This document shows, in pieces, positions 1 through 7,661 of a stretch of 64,000 nt of DNA. A model generated the notes under the pieces. The model searched no databases, was not told the DNA's origin, and saw nothing but the letters and a program-made list of their open reading frames with translations. The position numbers and the translations under genes are program-made. Each line of letters begins with the position of its first letter. Position 1 is the first letter of the stretch. The DNA comes from Flavobacterium sangjuense (GTDB lineage: Bacteria > Bacteroidota > Bacteroidia > Flavobacteriales > Flavobacteriaceae). Location of the stretch: contig NZ_CP038810.1 of the NCBI RefSeq assembly GCF_004797125.1, forward strand, positions 1-64,000, read 5' to 3'.

Positions 1-1613
1 TTTCCTTCAGCAACAATGCCATCCGAAAAACGATGAATGAGCTTTTTAGTTTTGGATTCATATTCCAGCAAAATCCATTTCCCATTCAAATAACCTTCAT
101 AACTTTTAATTCCTGACAATGCATCTGAAATCGTGAATTTCAATTCATTTAAGTTGCTAATCCATTTTCCTCCAATGTGTTTGTCAGACTTTATTTTTGG
201 AGGCACACCATCTTTTACAAGCTTGTATTCGCCCAAGTATTTGGTATAGACAGTAAACGAATTTTTATAACGTTTAGTATTGTAGTAGCTGATTTTTTTT
301 CCATCAATCAAACCGATAAACATTTTTTCTCTGTCTTTTTGAGGAGCAATACTATCTTCAAAAGTGATTGAAAAATTGGAAAATGCCGGGACAATATCTT
401 CATGAAGTTTTACCGTTCCTTTTTTCACTTCAAAATTCATATAAAAATCATCGTAAAAAGTATTAGCAGGAAAATTGACTGTTACATTTTCGAGTGAAAA
501 GATATTTTCCTTTTTGGCTTTTACAAAATATCTAGAAGTTATTGGCACTTCGGCTACTTTGGCAGGTAATGTTGAATATTGAATTGGGATAAAAATTTTG
601 GTGATATTTTCACTAAAATCAGCCACTTCAATGCGATACGACTGTGTAATATTATTCGAAACTGAAATAACTCCGTTGTTTAAACCTGGTTTTATAATGC
701 TTAACGGATATGGATTTTTCGTAAACAATTTTTGAACACGTTGTCCAAGTTTTTTGTAACGTTCATAATCGATTAAAAGATTTACAAATCGCGTTTCATC
801 AAAAGCAAAAGTGTCAAATTGAAATCCAAAATCACTTTTTCCATTGAGAAATGTTTGCACTCTGAAAATTCCGTTAGCATTCCAGGAAACGTCGTCATAA
901 TCAAAAGTGGTTATTCCGAAACCAATTGTTCCTGTAGCCGAAACTTTTTCTGCTATATAACTTCCATCTTCCTGCAATGATAAATTCACTGAAATTGGTC
1001 TTTTCGATTCGTTAACAATACTGTTTTCATTTAACGGATAAACCCACAAACTGCTTATTGCCGGACGTTTTGAATCGGTTATAACGGTGTCAAATCCAAA
1101 GTACAAAGGGTTTATAATTTTTTCAGATTTTGTATCCCGAATTTCAAAATGAAGATGCGGTCCATCAGAGCCACCGGTATTTCCTGAAATCGCGATAATA
1201 TCTCCTTTTTTTACAATCAAATCATTTGGATTTAAAGTAACATCAATCTCATAGGATTTGGCTTTGTATTGAGCCGATTTAATTCCCTTTTCGATTTCTC
1301 CATAACCCGATTGCAAATGTCCATAAACCGTAGTGTAACCATTTGGATGCGTGATGTAAATCGCTTTTCCATAACCAACTTCAGAAATTTTTATTCTGGA
1401 AACATAGCCATCTGCGGAAGCGTAAACATTAAAACCTTCTTTTTGTTGGGTTTTACAATCAAAGCCCGAATGAATATGATTGGAGCGCAGTTCGCCAAAA
1501 TTTCCGGAAAGCTGTATTGGAATGTCGAGTGGTGAGCGAAAATAATCTTTTGGATATTGAGTTTGTCCAAATGCGAAAATTGAAAATAAAAAAACAAAGC
1601 AAAAAAATCTCAT
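1..1613 (-). CDS. M23 family metallopeptidase (partial, C-terminus beyond window)
   Basis: Probable periplasmic peptidoglycan endopeptidase of the LytM/M23 family. The ATG is at 1613-1611 and the frame runs open off the left edge, so only the first ~537 residues are visible. Residues 1-17 form a short signal peptide ending FAFGQ. The LytM zinc site is visible near the N-terminus: an HSGFD motif (the HxxxD pattern) and, about 100 residues later, GPHLHFE (HxH). A YGHLQSGYG stretch typical of M23 lies between them. The long tail after the peptidase domain is probably a beta-rich accessory region; I recognise no catalytic motif in it. The gene is divergent from the coiled-coil/zapA unit, with 185 bp between them. 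The family is secure; the exact bond cut cannot be read from sequence. Confidence 0.88.
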   Translation of the reverse strand, partial: MRFFCFVFLFSIFAFGQTQYPKDYFRSPLDIPIQLSGNFGELRSNHIHSGFDCKTQQKEGFNVYASADGYVSRIKISEVGYGKAIYITHPNGYTTVYGHLQSGYGEIEKGIKSAQYKAKSYEIDVTLNPNDLIVKKGDIIAISGNTGGSDGPHLHFEIRDTKSEKIINPLYFGFDTVITDSKRPAISSLWVYPLNENSIVNESKRPISVNLSLQEDGSYIAEKVSATGTIGFGITTFDYDDVSWNANGIFRVQTFLNGKSDFGFQFDTFAFDETRFVNLLIDYERYKKLGQRVQKLFTKNPYPLSIIKPGLNNGVISVSNNITQSYRIEVADFSENITKIFIPIQYSTLPAKVAEVPITSRYFVKAKKENIFSLENVTVNFPANTFYDDFYMNFEVKKGTVKLHEDIVPAFSNFSITFEDSIAPQKDREKMFIGLIDGKKISYYNTKRYKNSFTVYTKYLGEYKLVKDGVPPKIKSDKHIGGKWISNLNELKFTISDALSGIKSYEGYLNGKWILLEYESKTKKLIHRFSDGIVAEG

Positions 1614-1741
1614 AAAACTTGTTTTTGCTAAGATAATGAAAAGTGCGTAAAAATTTACAATAGAACTGCTTTTTATAACTCCTTAAAAAACAATTTATTA
1701 TAATTTCGTCTCAAAATAGCGATAAATAATTGGTAAAAATA

Positions 1742-1771
1742 TTGCGCAAACAAAATAGAATCCTAACTTTG
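1742..1771 (+). promoter_or_regulatory. Bacteroidetes-type promoter for the coiled-coil/zapA unit
   Basis: TTG at 1742-1744, a 19-nt spacer, then TAACTTTG at 1764-1771. This matches the TTG-N17-23-TAnnTTTG consensus of the Bacteroidetes housekeeping sigma factor. The start codon at 1799 follows 27 nt later. Confidence 0.75.
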
Positions 1772-1798
1772 TGAAGTAAGTAATGAATAAAGTATTTC

Positions 1799-2089
1799 AT
1801 GAGTGAAATTGCAGAAATAATTGATTCTGTTGAAAATAGAATAGCAAAACTTTTTACTAAAATAAATAGTTTAGAGCAAGGTACTGTTTCAATCAAAGAG
1901 GAATTAGAAAAAGCTGCTGCTGTGATTCAAAAGCAATCGGATGAGATTGCCGCTTTGAAATCGGAATGCGAATCTCTGAAAATGGCTAATTCATTATTAG
2001 GCGGTGAAGAAAATAAACGAGATACAAAGCTTAAAATAAATTCATTAATCCGAGAGATAGATTACTGCATTGCGCAGTTATCAGACTAA
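1799..2089 (+). CDS. Small coiled-coil protein upstream of zapA
   Basis: A 96-residue acidic protein that is almost wholly predicted helix. Residues ~20-65 show heptad-like Leu/Ile/Ala spacing with many Glu and Lys, as in a coiled coil. It has no signal peptide or membrane segment. The stop lies 4 nt before the zapA start, so the two are surely co-transcribed from the promoter at 1742-1771. Position and shape suggest a partner of ZapA in division, comparable to the small coiled-coil ZapB of enterobacteria, but sequence homology to ZapB is not claimed. The function is an inference from context. Confidence 0.8.
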   Translation: MSEIAEIIDSVENRIAKLFTKINSLEQGTVSIKEELEKAAAVIQKQSDEIAALKSECESLKMANSLLGGEENKRDTKLKINSLIREIDYCIAQLSD

Positions 2090-2093
2090 AAAC

Positions 2094-2387
2094 ATGGATG
2101 AAAAGCTTAAAATAAAATTATCAATTGCCGACAGAGTTTACCCGTTAACGGTTGACTTGTCACAGGAAGAAGGACTGCGAAGTGCTTCCAAAAAAATTGA
2201 TGCGATGATTAAGCAATTCGAGGAAAACTATGCTGTTCGCGACAAACAAGATGTATTGGCTATGTGTGCTTTACAGTTTGCTTCGCAGGTAGAACAAAAG
2301 CAGGTTGACAGTTCTATTGACAGTAAAGATCTTGAACGATTGAAAAAAATTAATGATTTATTATTCGATTATCTCGAAAAAAAATAA
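2094..2387 (+). CDS. zapA: Cell division protein ZapA
   Basis: A 97-residue ZapA-family protein. ZapA binds FtsZ and stabilises the Z-ring from the cytoplasmic side. The N-terminus has the family's short beta-rich head (KLKIKLSIADRVYPL) followed by EEGLRSASKKIDAMI, and the rest is helix for tetramerisation. I chose the ATG at 2094 because it begins directly at this conserved head; an in-frame codon at 2070 would add eight poorly conserved residues overlapping the upstream gene. It forms a unit with the coiled-coil gene and is followed by a probable 6S RNA, an order that recalls the zapA-ssrS linkage of gammaproteobacteria. Confidence 0.9.
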   Translation: MDEKLKIKLSIADRVYPLTVDLSQEEGLRSASKKIDAMIKQFEENYAVRDKQDVLAMCALQFASQVEQKQVDSSIDSKDLERLKKINDLLFDYLEKK

Positions 2388-2399
2388 CGTTCTTATCAC

Positions 2400-2577
2400 A
2401 TAGGATTACAATACCGCCTACATTAGATTTTAATTGGTAAACTCAACACTAACAAATTAGAATGAGCCAGTCATCGTTACTAAAGCATGCCCCATTTTCG
2501 GCGGAAGCTTGACCAACGAGTTAGCTCAAAACTTGTCTTTTCGAGTTTATGCATTCACCTAATGTAGGCTTTTTTTA
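2400..2577 (+). ncRNA. ssrS: Probable 6S RNA
   Basis: The gene-free stretch between zapA and rny can fold into one long interrupted hairpin. An 11-bp perfect closing stem pairs GCCTACATTAG (2416-2426) with CTAATGTAGGC (2559-2569), followed by a T-run (2570-2576). Inside it, TAAACTC (2438-2444) can pair with GAGTTTA (2543-2549) and TGAGC (2463-2467) with GCTCA (2524-2528), leaving a large central open region. This shape and the position beside zapA are those of 6S RNA, which sequesters the housekeeping RNA polymerase holoenzyme. I cannot run a covariance model. The 5' end is uncertain. Confidence 0.68.
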
Positions 2578-2598
2578 TATATAAACACAAACAAAAAA

Positions 2599-4161
2599 AT
2601 GGGAACTATACTAATTATAATTGCGCTGATAGCGGGAATTGCCGGAGGTTTTGGAATTGCGAAATTCATGGAAAAAAACAACATCTCCAATATGGTTAAA
2701 AATGCCAAAAAAGAAGCAGCATCGATTTTAAAAGATGCCAATCTTGAAGGCGAAAATATCAAGAAAGACAAGTTATTACAGGCAAAAGAAAAGTTTTTGG
2801 AATTAAAATCAGAGCATGAGCAAGAGATTTTAAATAAAGACAAAAGAATTGCCGAAATAGAGAAAAGAACACGTGATAAAGAATCACAGGTTTCAAGTGA
2901 ATTGGCTAAAGCCAAAAAAGTAAACGACGATTTTGAAGCTAAAACAGCGGAATACAACTCAAAAATTGAAGTCTTAGACAAGAAGCAACAAGAGCTTGAA
3001 AAGCTTCATAAAAGTCAGGTGCAGCAACTTGAGGTTATCTCCGGTCTTTCTGCTGAAGATGCCAAAGAGCAATTGGTTGAAAGTTTAAAAGCGGAAGCCA
3101 AAACAAAAGCCATGTCGCATATTCAGGACACTATTGAAGAAGCAAAATTAACGGCGCAACAAGAAGCGAAGAAAGTCATCATTAACACGATTCAACGTGT
3201 TGGAACGGAAGAAGCTGTTGAGAATTGTGTTTCTGTTTTCAATATTGAATCGGATGACGTTAAAGGAAGAATCATTGGTCGTGAAGGAAGAAATATCCGT
3301 GCGCTGGAAGCAGCAACCGGAGTTGAAATCATTGTTGACGATACGCCGGAAGCTATTATCCTTTCGTGTTTTGATCCGGTAAGAAGAGAAATCGCCCGAT
3401 TGTCATTACACAAATTAGTAACTGACGGTAGAATTCACCCTGCAAGAATTGAAGAAGTTGTTGCCAAAACAACCAAACAAATCGAAGAAGAAATTGCCGA
3501 AGTTGGTAAACGTACCGTAATTGATTTAGGTATTCACGGTTTACATCCGGAATTGATCAAAGTGGTGGGAAGAATGAAATACCGTTCTTCTTACGGACAA
3601 AATTTATTGCAACACTCACGTGAAGTTTCTAAACTTTGTGGAATAATGGCAGCTGAATTAGGCCTGAATGTAAAATTAGCAAAACGTGCCGGTTTACTAC
3701 ATGATATCGGAAAAGTACCTGATGCAGAAAGCGATTTACCACACGCATTGTTAGGAATGCAATGGGCTGAAAAATTCGGAGAAAAAGAGGAAGTGTGCAA
3801 CGCAATTGGAGCGCATCACGATGAGATTGAAATGAAATATTTAATCTCTCCAATTATTCAGGTTTGTGATGCTATTTCTGGTGCAAGACCAGGTGCAAGA
3901 CGTCAGGTTTTGGATTCTTATATCCAAAGATTGAAAGATTTAGAAAACATTGCTTTTGGATTTAATGGTGTTAAAAACGCTTATGCTATTCAAGCCGGAC
4001 GTGAACTTCGTGTGATTGTTGAAAGTGAAAAAGTAAGCGATGAAAACGCCGCCAGTCTTTCTTTTGAGATTTCGCAAAAAATCCAAACCGAAATGACTTA
4101 TCCTGGTCAGGTTAAAATTACCGTAATCCGTGAAACCAGAGCAGTAAATATTGCGAAGTAA
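2599..4161 (+). CDS. rny: Ribonuclease Y
   Basis: A 520-residue membrane-anchored endoribonuclease that initiates mRNA decay. Residues 2-19 form an N-terminal membrane helix, followed by a long charged coiled coil (~25-165). The KH domain has [15 protein letters not shown] from residue ~223. The HD domain carries the metal-binding LLHDIGK with His368-Asp369. The length is the usual one for the family. It follows the 6S RNA and is closed by the hairpin terminator at 4183-4208. A weakly supported further role in division (it is next to zapA) would be guesswork. Confidence 0.97.
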   Translation: MGTILIIIALIAGIAGGFGIAKFMEKNNISNMVKNAKKEAASILKDANLEGENIKKDKLLQAKEKFLELKSEHEQEILNKDKRIAEIEKRTRDKESQVSSELAKAKKVNDDFEAKTAEYNSKIEVLDKKQQELEKLHKSQVQQLEVISGLSAEDAKEQLVESLKAEAKTKAMSHIQDTIEEAKLTAQQEAKKVIINTIQRVGTEEAVENCVSVFNIESDDVKGRIIGREGRNIRALEAATGVEIIVDDTPEAIILSCFDPVRREIARLSLHKLVTDGRIHPARIEEVVAKTTKQIEEEIAEVGKRTVIDLGIHGLHPELIKVVGRMKYRSSYGQNLLQHSREVSKLCGIMAAELGLNVKLAKRAGLLHDIGKVPDAESDLPHALLGMQWAEKFGEKEEVCNAIGAHHDEIEMKYLISPIIQVCDAISGARPGARRQVLDSYIQRLKDLENIAFGFNGVKNAYAIQAGRELRVIVESEKVSDENAASLSFEISQKIQTEMTYPGQVKITVIRETRAVNIAK

Positions 4162-4182
4162 CACATTATAATTAATAAAAAA

Positions 4183-4208
4183 GGCGTCCAAATGGGCGCC
4201 TTTTTTTT
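4183..4208 (+). terminator. Bidirectional terminator, rny / response regulator
   Basis: GGCGTCC (4183-4189), loop AAAT, GGGCGCC (4194-4200), with one G-T wobble, then eight T. A run of A on the left gives a T-run on the minus strand too, so it can end both convergent genes. It overlaps the stop codon of the response regulator at 4207-4209. Confidence 0.88.
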
Positions 4209-4602
4209 ATGATAAGAAGATGCTTTTTATAGCATCGCTGGTCATTGGTTTGACAAAATAATTCCCGACGATATCTTTATAGCTTTCTGCTCTTTCTATA
4301 TCAATTCTACTATCGGAAGAACTTATGATGTGGATTACTATTTGCTGAGTAGTTTTTATTCTAAGGCCTATATATTCCTCTAAAAATTGCCATCCATCTA
4401 ACACAGGCATATTGATATCCAATAAAATTAAATCAGGGAGAATATCGCCATTATTGATTTTTTCCTTTAAATCATTTATAGCATCAAGTCCATTTTCAAA
4501 AAAAACCGGCTCAATAGCAATATCATTACTTTCTAATAACTTCCTGATGATAAAGTGGTGTATTTTATCATCGTCAACGACAAAGACGTTGTTAAACTTC
4601 AT
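4207..4602 (-). CDS. Single-domain response regulator
   Basis: A 131-residue receiver (CheY-like) domain with no output domain. The acidic pocket is VVDDDK near residue 9-12, the phospho-acceptor Asp lies in LILLDINMPVLDGW (~residue 63), and the switch Lys is in FVKPM near the C-terminus. The motif order is complete, so it should be phosphorylatable. No histidine kinase lies nearby, making this an orphan regulator. Such stand-alone receivers (rcp1-like) often sit with phytochrome-type or hybrid kinases elsewhere; the partner cannot be inferred here. It is convergent with rny. Confidence 0.92.
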   Translation of the reverse strand: MKFNNVFVVDDDKIHHFIIRKLLESNDIAIEPVFFENGLDAINDLKEKINNGDILPDLILLDINMPVLDGWQFLEEYIGLRIKTTQQIVIHIISSSDSRIDIERAESYKDIVGNYFVKPMTSDAIKSIFLS

Positions 4603-4672
4603 TTAAAACAGATTTGGGATTTGTTTTACTATTATTTATGGCAATAACAAAAATAGAAAATTAATCCCCAAA

Positions 4673-5572
4673 CTACGTTTTTCTAGGGTGAAATTTATTG
4701 ATAATTTGTGTTAAATGTTTTCTATCCAAATGGACATAAATTTCTGTGGTAGTAATAGATTCGTGCCCAAGCATCATTTGAATAGAACGCAAATCAGCAC
4801 CGTTTTCAAGTAAGTGCGTTGCAAATGAATGTCTTAAAGTATGGGGGCTAATACTTTTCTGTAAATTAATTTTGACTGCCAATTCTTTTACTATTGTAAA
4901 AACCATAGCTCGGGTAAGTTGCTTTCCTCTTCTGTTTAAAAACAGTGTGTCTTCAAACCCTTTTACAACATCGAGATGATTCCTGCCAGCATTCTTGTAT
5001 AACTCAATATACTTTTGTGTTGCTTTGGCTATAGGGACAAATCGCTGTTTATTTCCTTTTCCGGTAATTTTGATAAAACCTTCATCAAAAAACAAATCCG
5101 AAATTTTTAAGGTAATAATTTCAGAAACCCGCAGTCCGCAACCATATAAGGTTTCGAGCATGGCTCTGTTTCGCTCGCCTTCCGGTTTAGACAAATCGAT
5201 TGCTGCAATGAGATTATCGATATCTTCTAACGACAACGTATCGGGAAGTTTCCTTCCGGTTTTCGGTGCTTCAATCAATTCCATTGGGTTATCGGTGCGA
5301 TAATCTTCAAAAATAAGATAGGAGAAAAAACTTTTTAACCCGGAAATAATTCTGGCTTGTGAACGGGCATTAACTTCTTTGGAAACAGCATATATAAACT
5401 GTTGAATGGTTTCTTCGCTTATTTTTTCGGGAGAAATAGCTATTTCATTTTCAAGCAAAAATTTAGTCAATCGTTCCAAATCGAAAGTATAATTTGCCAC
5501 GGTGTTTTTGGACAAACCCCGTTCAATTTTTAGATAGGATTGAAAACTTTTGATATAACTGTTCCAGTTCAT
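4673..5572 (-). CDS. xerD: Site-specific tyrosine recombinase XerD
   Basis: A 299-residue tyrosine recombinase that resolves chromosome dimers at dif, with a SAM-like N-terminal core-binding domain (~1-90). All catalytic residues are visible: Arg148 (GLRVSEI), Lys172, His244 and Arg247 (HTLRHSFATHLLENGADLRS), His270 (MLGH) and the nucleophile Tyr279 (TEIYVH). Length and the motif HSFATHLL match chromosomal XerC/XerD rather than mobile integrases. It stands alone between an unrelated regulator and an outer-membrane gene. The XerC versus XerD choice is from overall resemblance. Confidence 0.93.
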   Translation of the reverse strand: MNWNSYIKSFQSYLKIERGLSKNTVANYTFDLERLTKFLLENEIAISPEKISEETIQQFIYAVSKEVNARSQARIISGLKSFFSYLIFEDYRTDNPMELIEAPKTGRKLPDTLSLEDIDNLIAAIDLSKPEGERNRAMLETLYGCGLRVSEIITLKISDLFFDEGFIKITGKGNKQRFVPIAKATQKYIELYKNAGRNHLDVVKGFEDTLFLNRRGKQLTRAMVFTIVKELAVKINLQKSISPHTLRHSFATHLLENGADLRSIQMMLGHESITTTEIYVHLDRKHLTQIINKFHPRKT

Positions 5573-5605
5573 AGAACAAAGAAACGAAATGTATTTGTAT
5601 AAAAA

Positions 5606-5626
5606 AACCTCTCCATAGGAGAGGTT
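5606..5626 (-). terminator. Terminator of the 187-aa barrel gene
   Basis: AACCTCTCC (5606-5614), loop ATA, GGAGAGGTT (5618-5626), a perfect 9-bp stem. Read on the minus strand it is followed by seven T. It lies just after the stop at 5650. Confidence 0.88.
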
Positions 5627-5649
5627 TTCATAAGTGTTTTTAGCAAAGA

Positions 5650-6213
5650 TTAAAATCTATAACCTAAACCTAAATTAAACGAATTTTGAGTGATTTTAGC
5701 ACCTTCAAGTCCTGAACCAGCAGGAAAATCGTTAAGATCAACAAGACCTAAATTGTATCTTGCGTCAAAGAATAATCCAGATGGCAATTCATAAGCAGCT
5801 CCAAAACCTAAAGCGATGTCCATAGATTTAAGGTAATCTTTTGCAGCTCCTCCACCTGCAACAAATGCAAATTCAGGACCCGCTTGGATATTAAATGCAT
5901 CAGCTACATAAAATTTAGCCATAACAGGAACTCTAACAAAATTTAAATCAAACTCATCTTCACCGTTACCTTCCATAGTATACAATACTTCAGGTTGTAC
6001 GTGAAATTTATCAGATATTGCGAAATCAACTAAACCTCCAAGGTAAAATCCTGATCTTGCATCACCATCGTTAGCATCTGCACCATAGTTAGCATTAACA
6101 TAACCCGCTTTAACTCCGAATTTCATTTCGCTGTCACCACCACTTTTTTTGTCTTGTGCATTTGCAAAAGTTGCAACCATTACTACTGCAATCGTTAAAA
6201 TAATTTTTTTCAT
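5650..6213 (-). CDS. Outer-membrane beta-barrel protein (porin-like), 187 aa
   Basis: A small outer-membrane barrel. Residues 1-19 (MKKIILTIAVVM... ending FANAQ) are a signal peptide. The mature part alternates hydrophobic and polar residues in strands and ends with the aromatic NLGLGYRF, as expected for insertion by BAM. It resembles the OmpW/PorT-like 'outer membrane beta-barrel' family common in flavobacteria. It has its own promoter (6242-6270) and terminator (5606-5626). The signal peptide is nearly identical to that of the next gene upstream, so the two may be distant paralogues. The transported substrate, if any, is unknown. Confidence 0.85.
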   Translation of the reverse strand: MKKIILTIAVVMVATFANAQDKKSGGDSEMKFGVKAGYVNANYGADANDGDARSGFYLGGLVDFAISDKFHVQPEVLYTMEGNGEDEFDLNFVRVPVMAKFYVADAFNIQAGPEFAFVAGGGAAKDYLKSMDIALGFGAAYELPSGLFFDARYNLGLVDLNDFPAGSGLEGAKITQNSFNLGLGYRF

Positions 6214-6241
6214 GTTTTGTTTATTTTTAAAATTAGTAGGA

Positions 6242-6270
6242 CAAATGTAACCTAATTAATCAGAAAGCAA
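6242..6270 (-). promoter_or_regulatory. Promoter of the 187-aa barrel gene
   Basis: On the minus strand: TTG (6270-6268), 18-nt spacer, TACATTTG (6249-6242), a match to TTG-N17-23-TAnnTTTG. The start codon at 6213 follows 28 nt later. A perfect palindrome (6272-6287) abuts the upstream edge. Confidence 0.75.
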
Positions 6271-6271
6271 G

Positions 6272-6287
6272 TACGGCATTTGCCGTA
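6272..6287. repeat. Perfect 16-bp palindrome next to a promoter
   Basis: TACGGCA, TT, TGCCGTA: a 7-bp perfect inverted repeat with a 2-nt centre. It sits 1 nt upstream of the -33 element of the barrel gene promoter, where an activator or repressor would bind. It has no T-run on either side, so it is not a terminator. The binding factor is unknown. Confidence 0.6.
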
Positions 6288-6294
6288 TATAAAA

Positions 6295-6317
6295 AAACCG
6301 CGCCATTGGCGCGGTTT
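6295..6317 (-). terminator. Terminator of the 200-aa barrel gene
   Basis: AAACCGCGCC (6295-6304), loop ATT, GGCGCGGTTT (6308-6317), a perfect 10-bp stem. The minus strand continues into T. It follows the stop at 6340. Confidence 0.88.
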
Positions 6318-6339
6318 AAATCTGTATGTTCTAAACTAA

Positions 6340-6942
6340 TTACAGTTTGTATAACAAACCGAAAGAGATAGAAGATAAATCAACTCCTAAATTAAATCCA
6401 GTAGTTTTGTCAGCACCGTCTCCTCCGTTATCGTTTGAAGAATAACCGAATCCACCCCACTCAGCAGTAAGAGCAAAATCATTAGAAACGAAATAGTTCA
6501 ATCCTAACGGAATGTTGAAACCAATTTCTTTTTCAGTTGAATCTCCAGGTCCATCAGGATCAACTTTAGTTGACATGTAAGACAATTTAGCTCCTACTGA
6601 AAGAGAGAATTGACTTGCTGGAGTCCAGAAGTATTTAGCACCAGCAGCGATTCCAAAACCTGAAGTTTTAGAGCTACTAACACCATCATCATCTTTAGTT
6701 GATTTGTAAGTCAACATCCCTTCAATAGCAATGTTGTCAGCTACGAAATAGCCAACACCTGGAGCTAAAGTGAAACCATCAGTTTTAGCATCACCAGTTT
6801 TGTCGCTAGAAAAATTAGCAGTACCCGTTAAATACAAATCTCCGTTTGAAAATCCTGGCCCACCAGTACTTTCTTTTTTGTCTTGTGCATTAGCAAACGT
6901 CAAAGCGAATACTGCTGCTACTGTTAAAATAATTTTTTTCAT
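6340..6942 (-). CDS. Outer-membrane beta-barrel protein, 200 aa
   Basis: A small outer-membrane barrel with a signal peptide (residues 1-19, ending FANAQ) and amphipathic strands ending in the aromatic-rich SISFGLLYKL. Loops are rich in Asp, Gly, Ser and Thr. The best-fitting family is the generic OmpW-like barrel domain. Promoter, signal peptide and terminator parallel those of the neighbouring 187-aa barrel, but the mature sequences differ. It may be a pore or a structural protein; nothing in the sequence decides this. Confidence 0.85.
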   Translation of the reverse strand: MKKIILTVAAVFALTFANAQDKKESTGGPGFSNGDLYLTGTANFSSDKTGDAKTDGFTLAPGVGYFVADNIAIEGMLTYKSTKDDDGVSSSKTSGFGIAAGAKYFWTPASQFSLSVGAKLSYMSTKVDPDGPGDSTEKEIGFNIPLGLNYFVSNDFALTAEWGGFGYSSNDNGGDGADKTTGFNLGVDLSSISFGLLYKL

Positions 6943-6970
6943 GTTTGTTTAATTTTAAAATTAATATGAA

Positions 6971-6999
6971 CAAATTTATAAGTAATCCTTTTCTACCAA
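6971..6999 (-). promoter_or_regulatory. Promoter of the 200-aa barrel gene
   Basis: On the minus strand: TTG (6999-6997), 18-nt spacer, TAAATTTG (6978-6971), an exact TAnnTTTG box. The start codon is at 6942, so the leader is about 25 nt. The rest of the 289-bp gap to aroQ shows nothing else I can support. Confidence 0.75.
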
Positions 7000-7231
7000 C
7001 ATAGCCCACTATTACAGTTATTAACAATTTTATTAACAAAAAATAAATTTAATGTTTTATTTCCCAGTGTCTTAGCCCTATTTTAGGCTATTAACAACGA
7101 TATTGCGATTTTGAGAATTTCAATATATTCATAAAATGTTCTCATTTTTCCTATTAATAATTGCCTTTTTAGGTAAAACTAAGTGCGTATTTAAACCGAT
7201 TATTTCTATTTTTACAGAAATATATCTTTAT

Positions 7232-7645
7232 ATGAAAATAATCATAATTAACGGTCCAAATCTAAACTTGTTAGGAAAGCGTGAACCTGAAGTCTATGGA
7301 AACATGACGTTCGATACTTTTTATGAAGAATTGAAAAGCAAATATCCCGGCATTACACTTTCATATTTCCAAAGTAATATAGAAGGTGAACTGATTGACA
7401 AGATTCAGGAAGTTGGGTTTACGTATGATGGTATCATTTTAAATGCAGCAGCATATACGCATACTTCTGTTGGCATTGGCGATGCGGTAAAAGCCATTGC
7501 AACTCCTGTTATAGAAGTGCATATCTCCAATACTTTTTCCAGAGAAACTTTCCGTCATCAATCTTTTATTTCTCCAAATGCAAAAGGAATCATTATTGGC
7601 TTTGGTTTGAAAAGCTATGAATTAGCGTTGCAATCGTTTCTATAA
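7232..7645 (+). CDS. aroQ: 3-dehydroquinate dehydratase, type II
   Basis: Catalyses the third step of the shikimate pathway, 3-dehydroquinate to 3-dehydroshikimate, by the type II enolate mechanism in the cytoplasm. The 137-residue length is typical. Visible active-site elements: NGPNLNLLGKREPEVYG with catalytic Tyr22, Asn71 (ILNAAAYTHTS), and EVHISN with His97, then RETFRHQS with Arg108/His109. The ATG at 7232 is chosen because it starts directly at the conserved first strand; the in-frame extension back to 7136 is hydrophobic and not part of the family. It is followed after 16 nt by the DUF5686 gene. Confidence 0.96.
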   Translation: MKIIIINGPNLNLLGKREPEVYGNMTFDTFYEELKSKYPGITLSYFQSNIEGELIDKIQEVGFTYDGIILNAAAYTHTSVGIGDAVKAIATPVIEVHISNTFSRETFRHQSFISPNAKGIIIGFGLKSYELALQSFL

Positions 7646-7661
7646 TCCTATCTACCTATAT

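Noticed and set aside
4673..5572. Integrase of a mobile element
   Set aside because: Length, motifs (HSFATHLL) and absence of cargo, attachment repeats or phage genes indicate a chromosomal Xer recombinase.
7136..7231. N-terminal extension of aroQ
   Set aside because: The in-frame 32 residues are hydrophobic and precede a start that matches the family exactly. Type II dehydroquinases are cytosolic.
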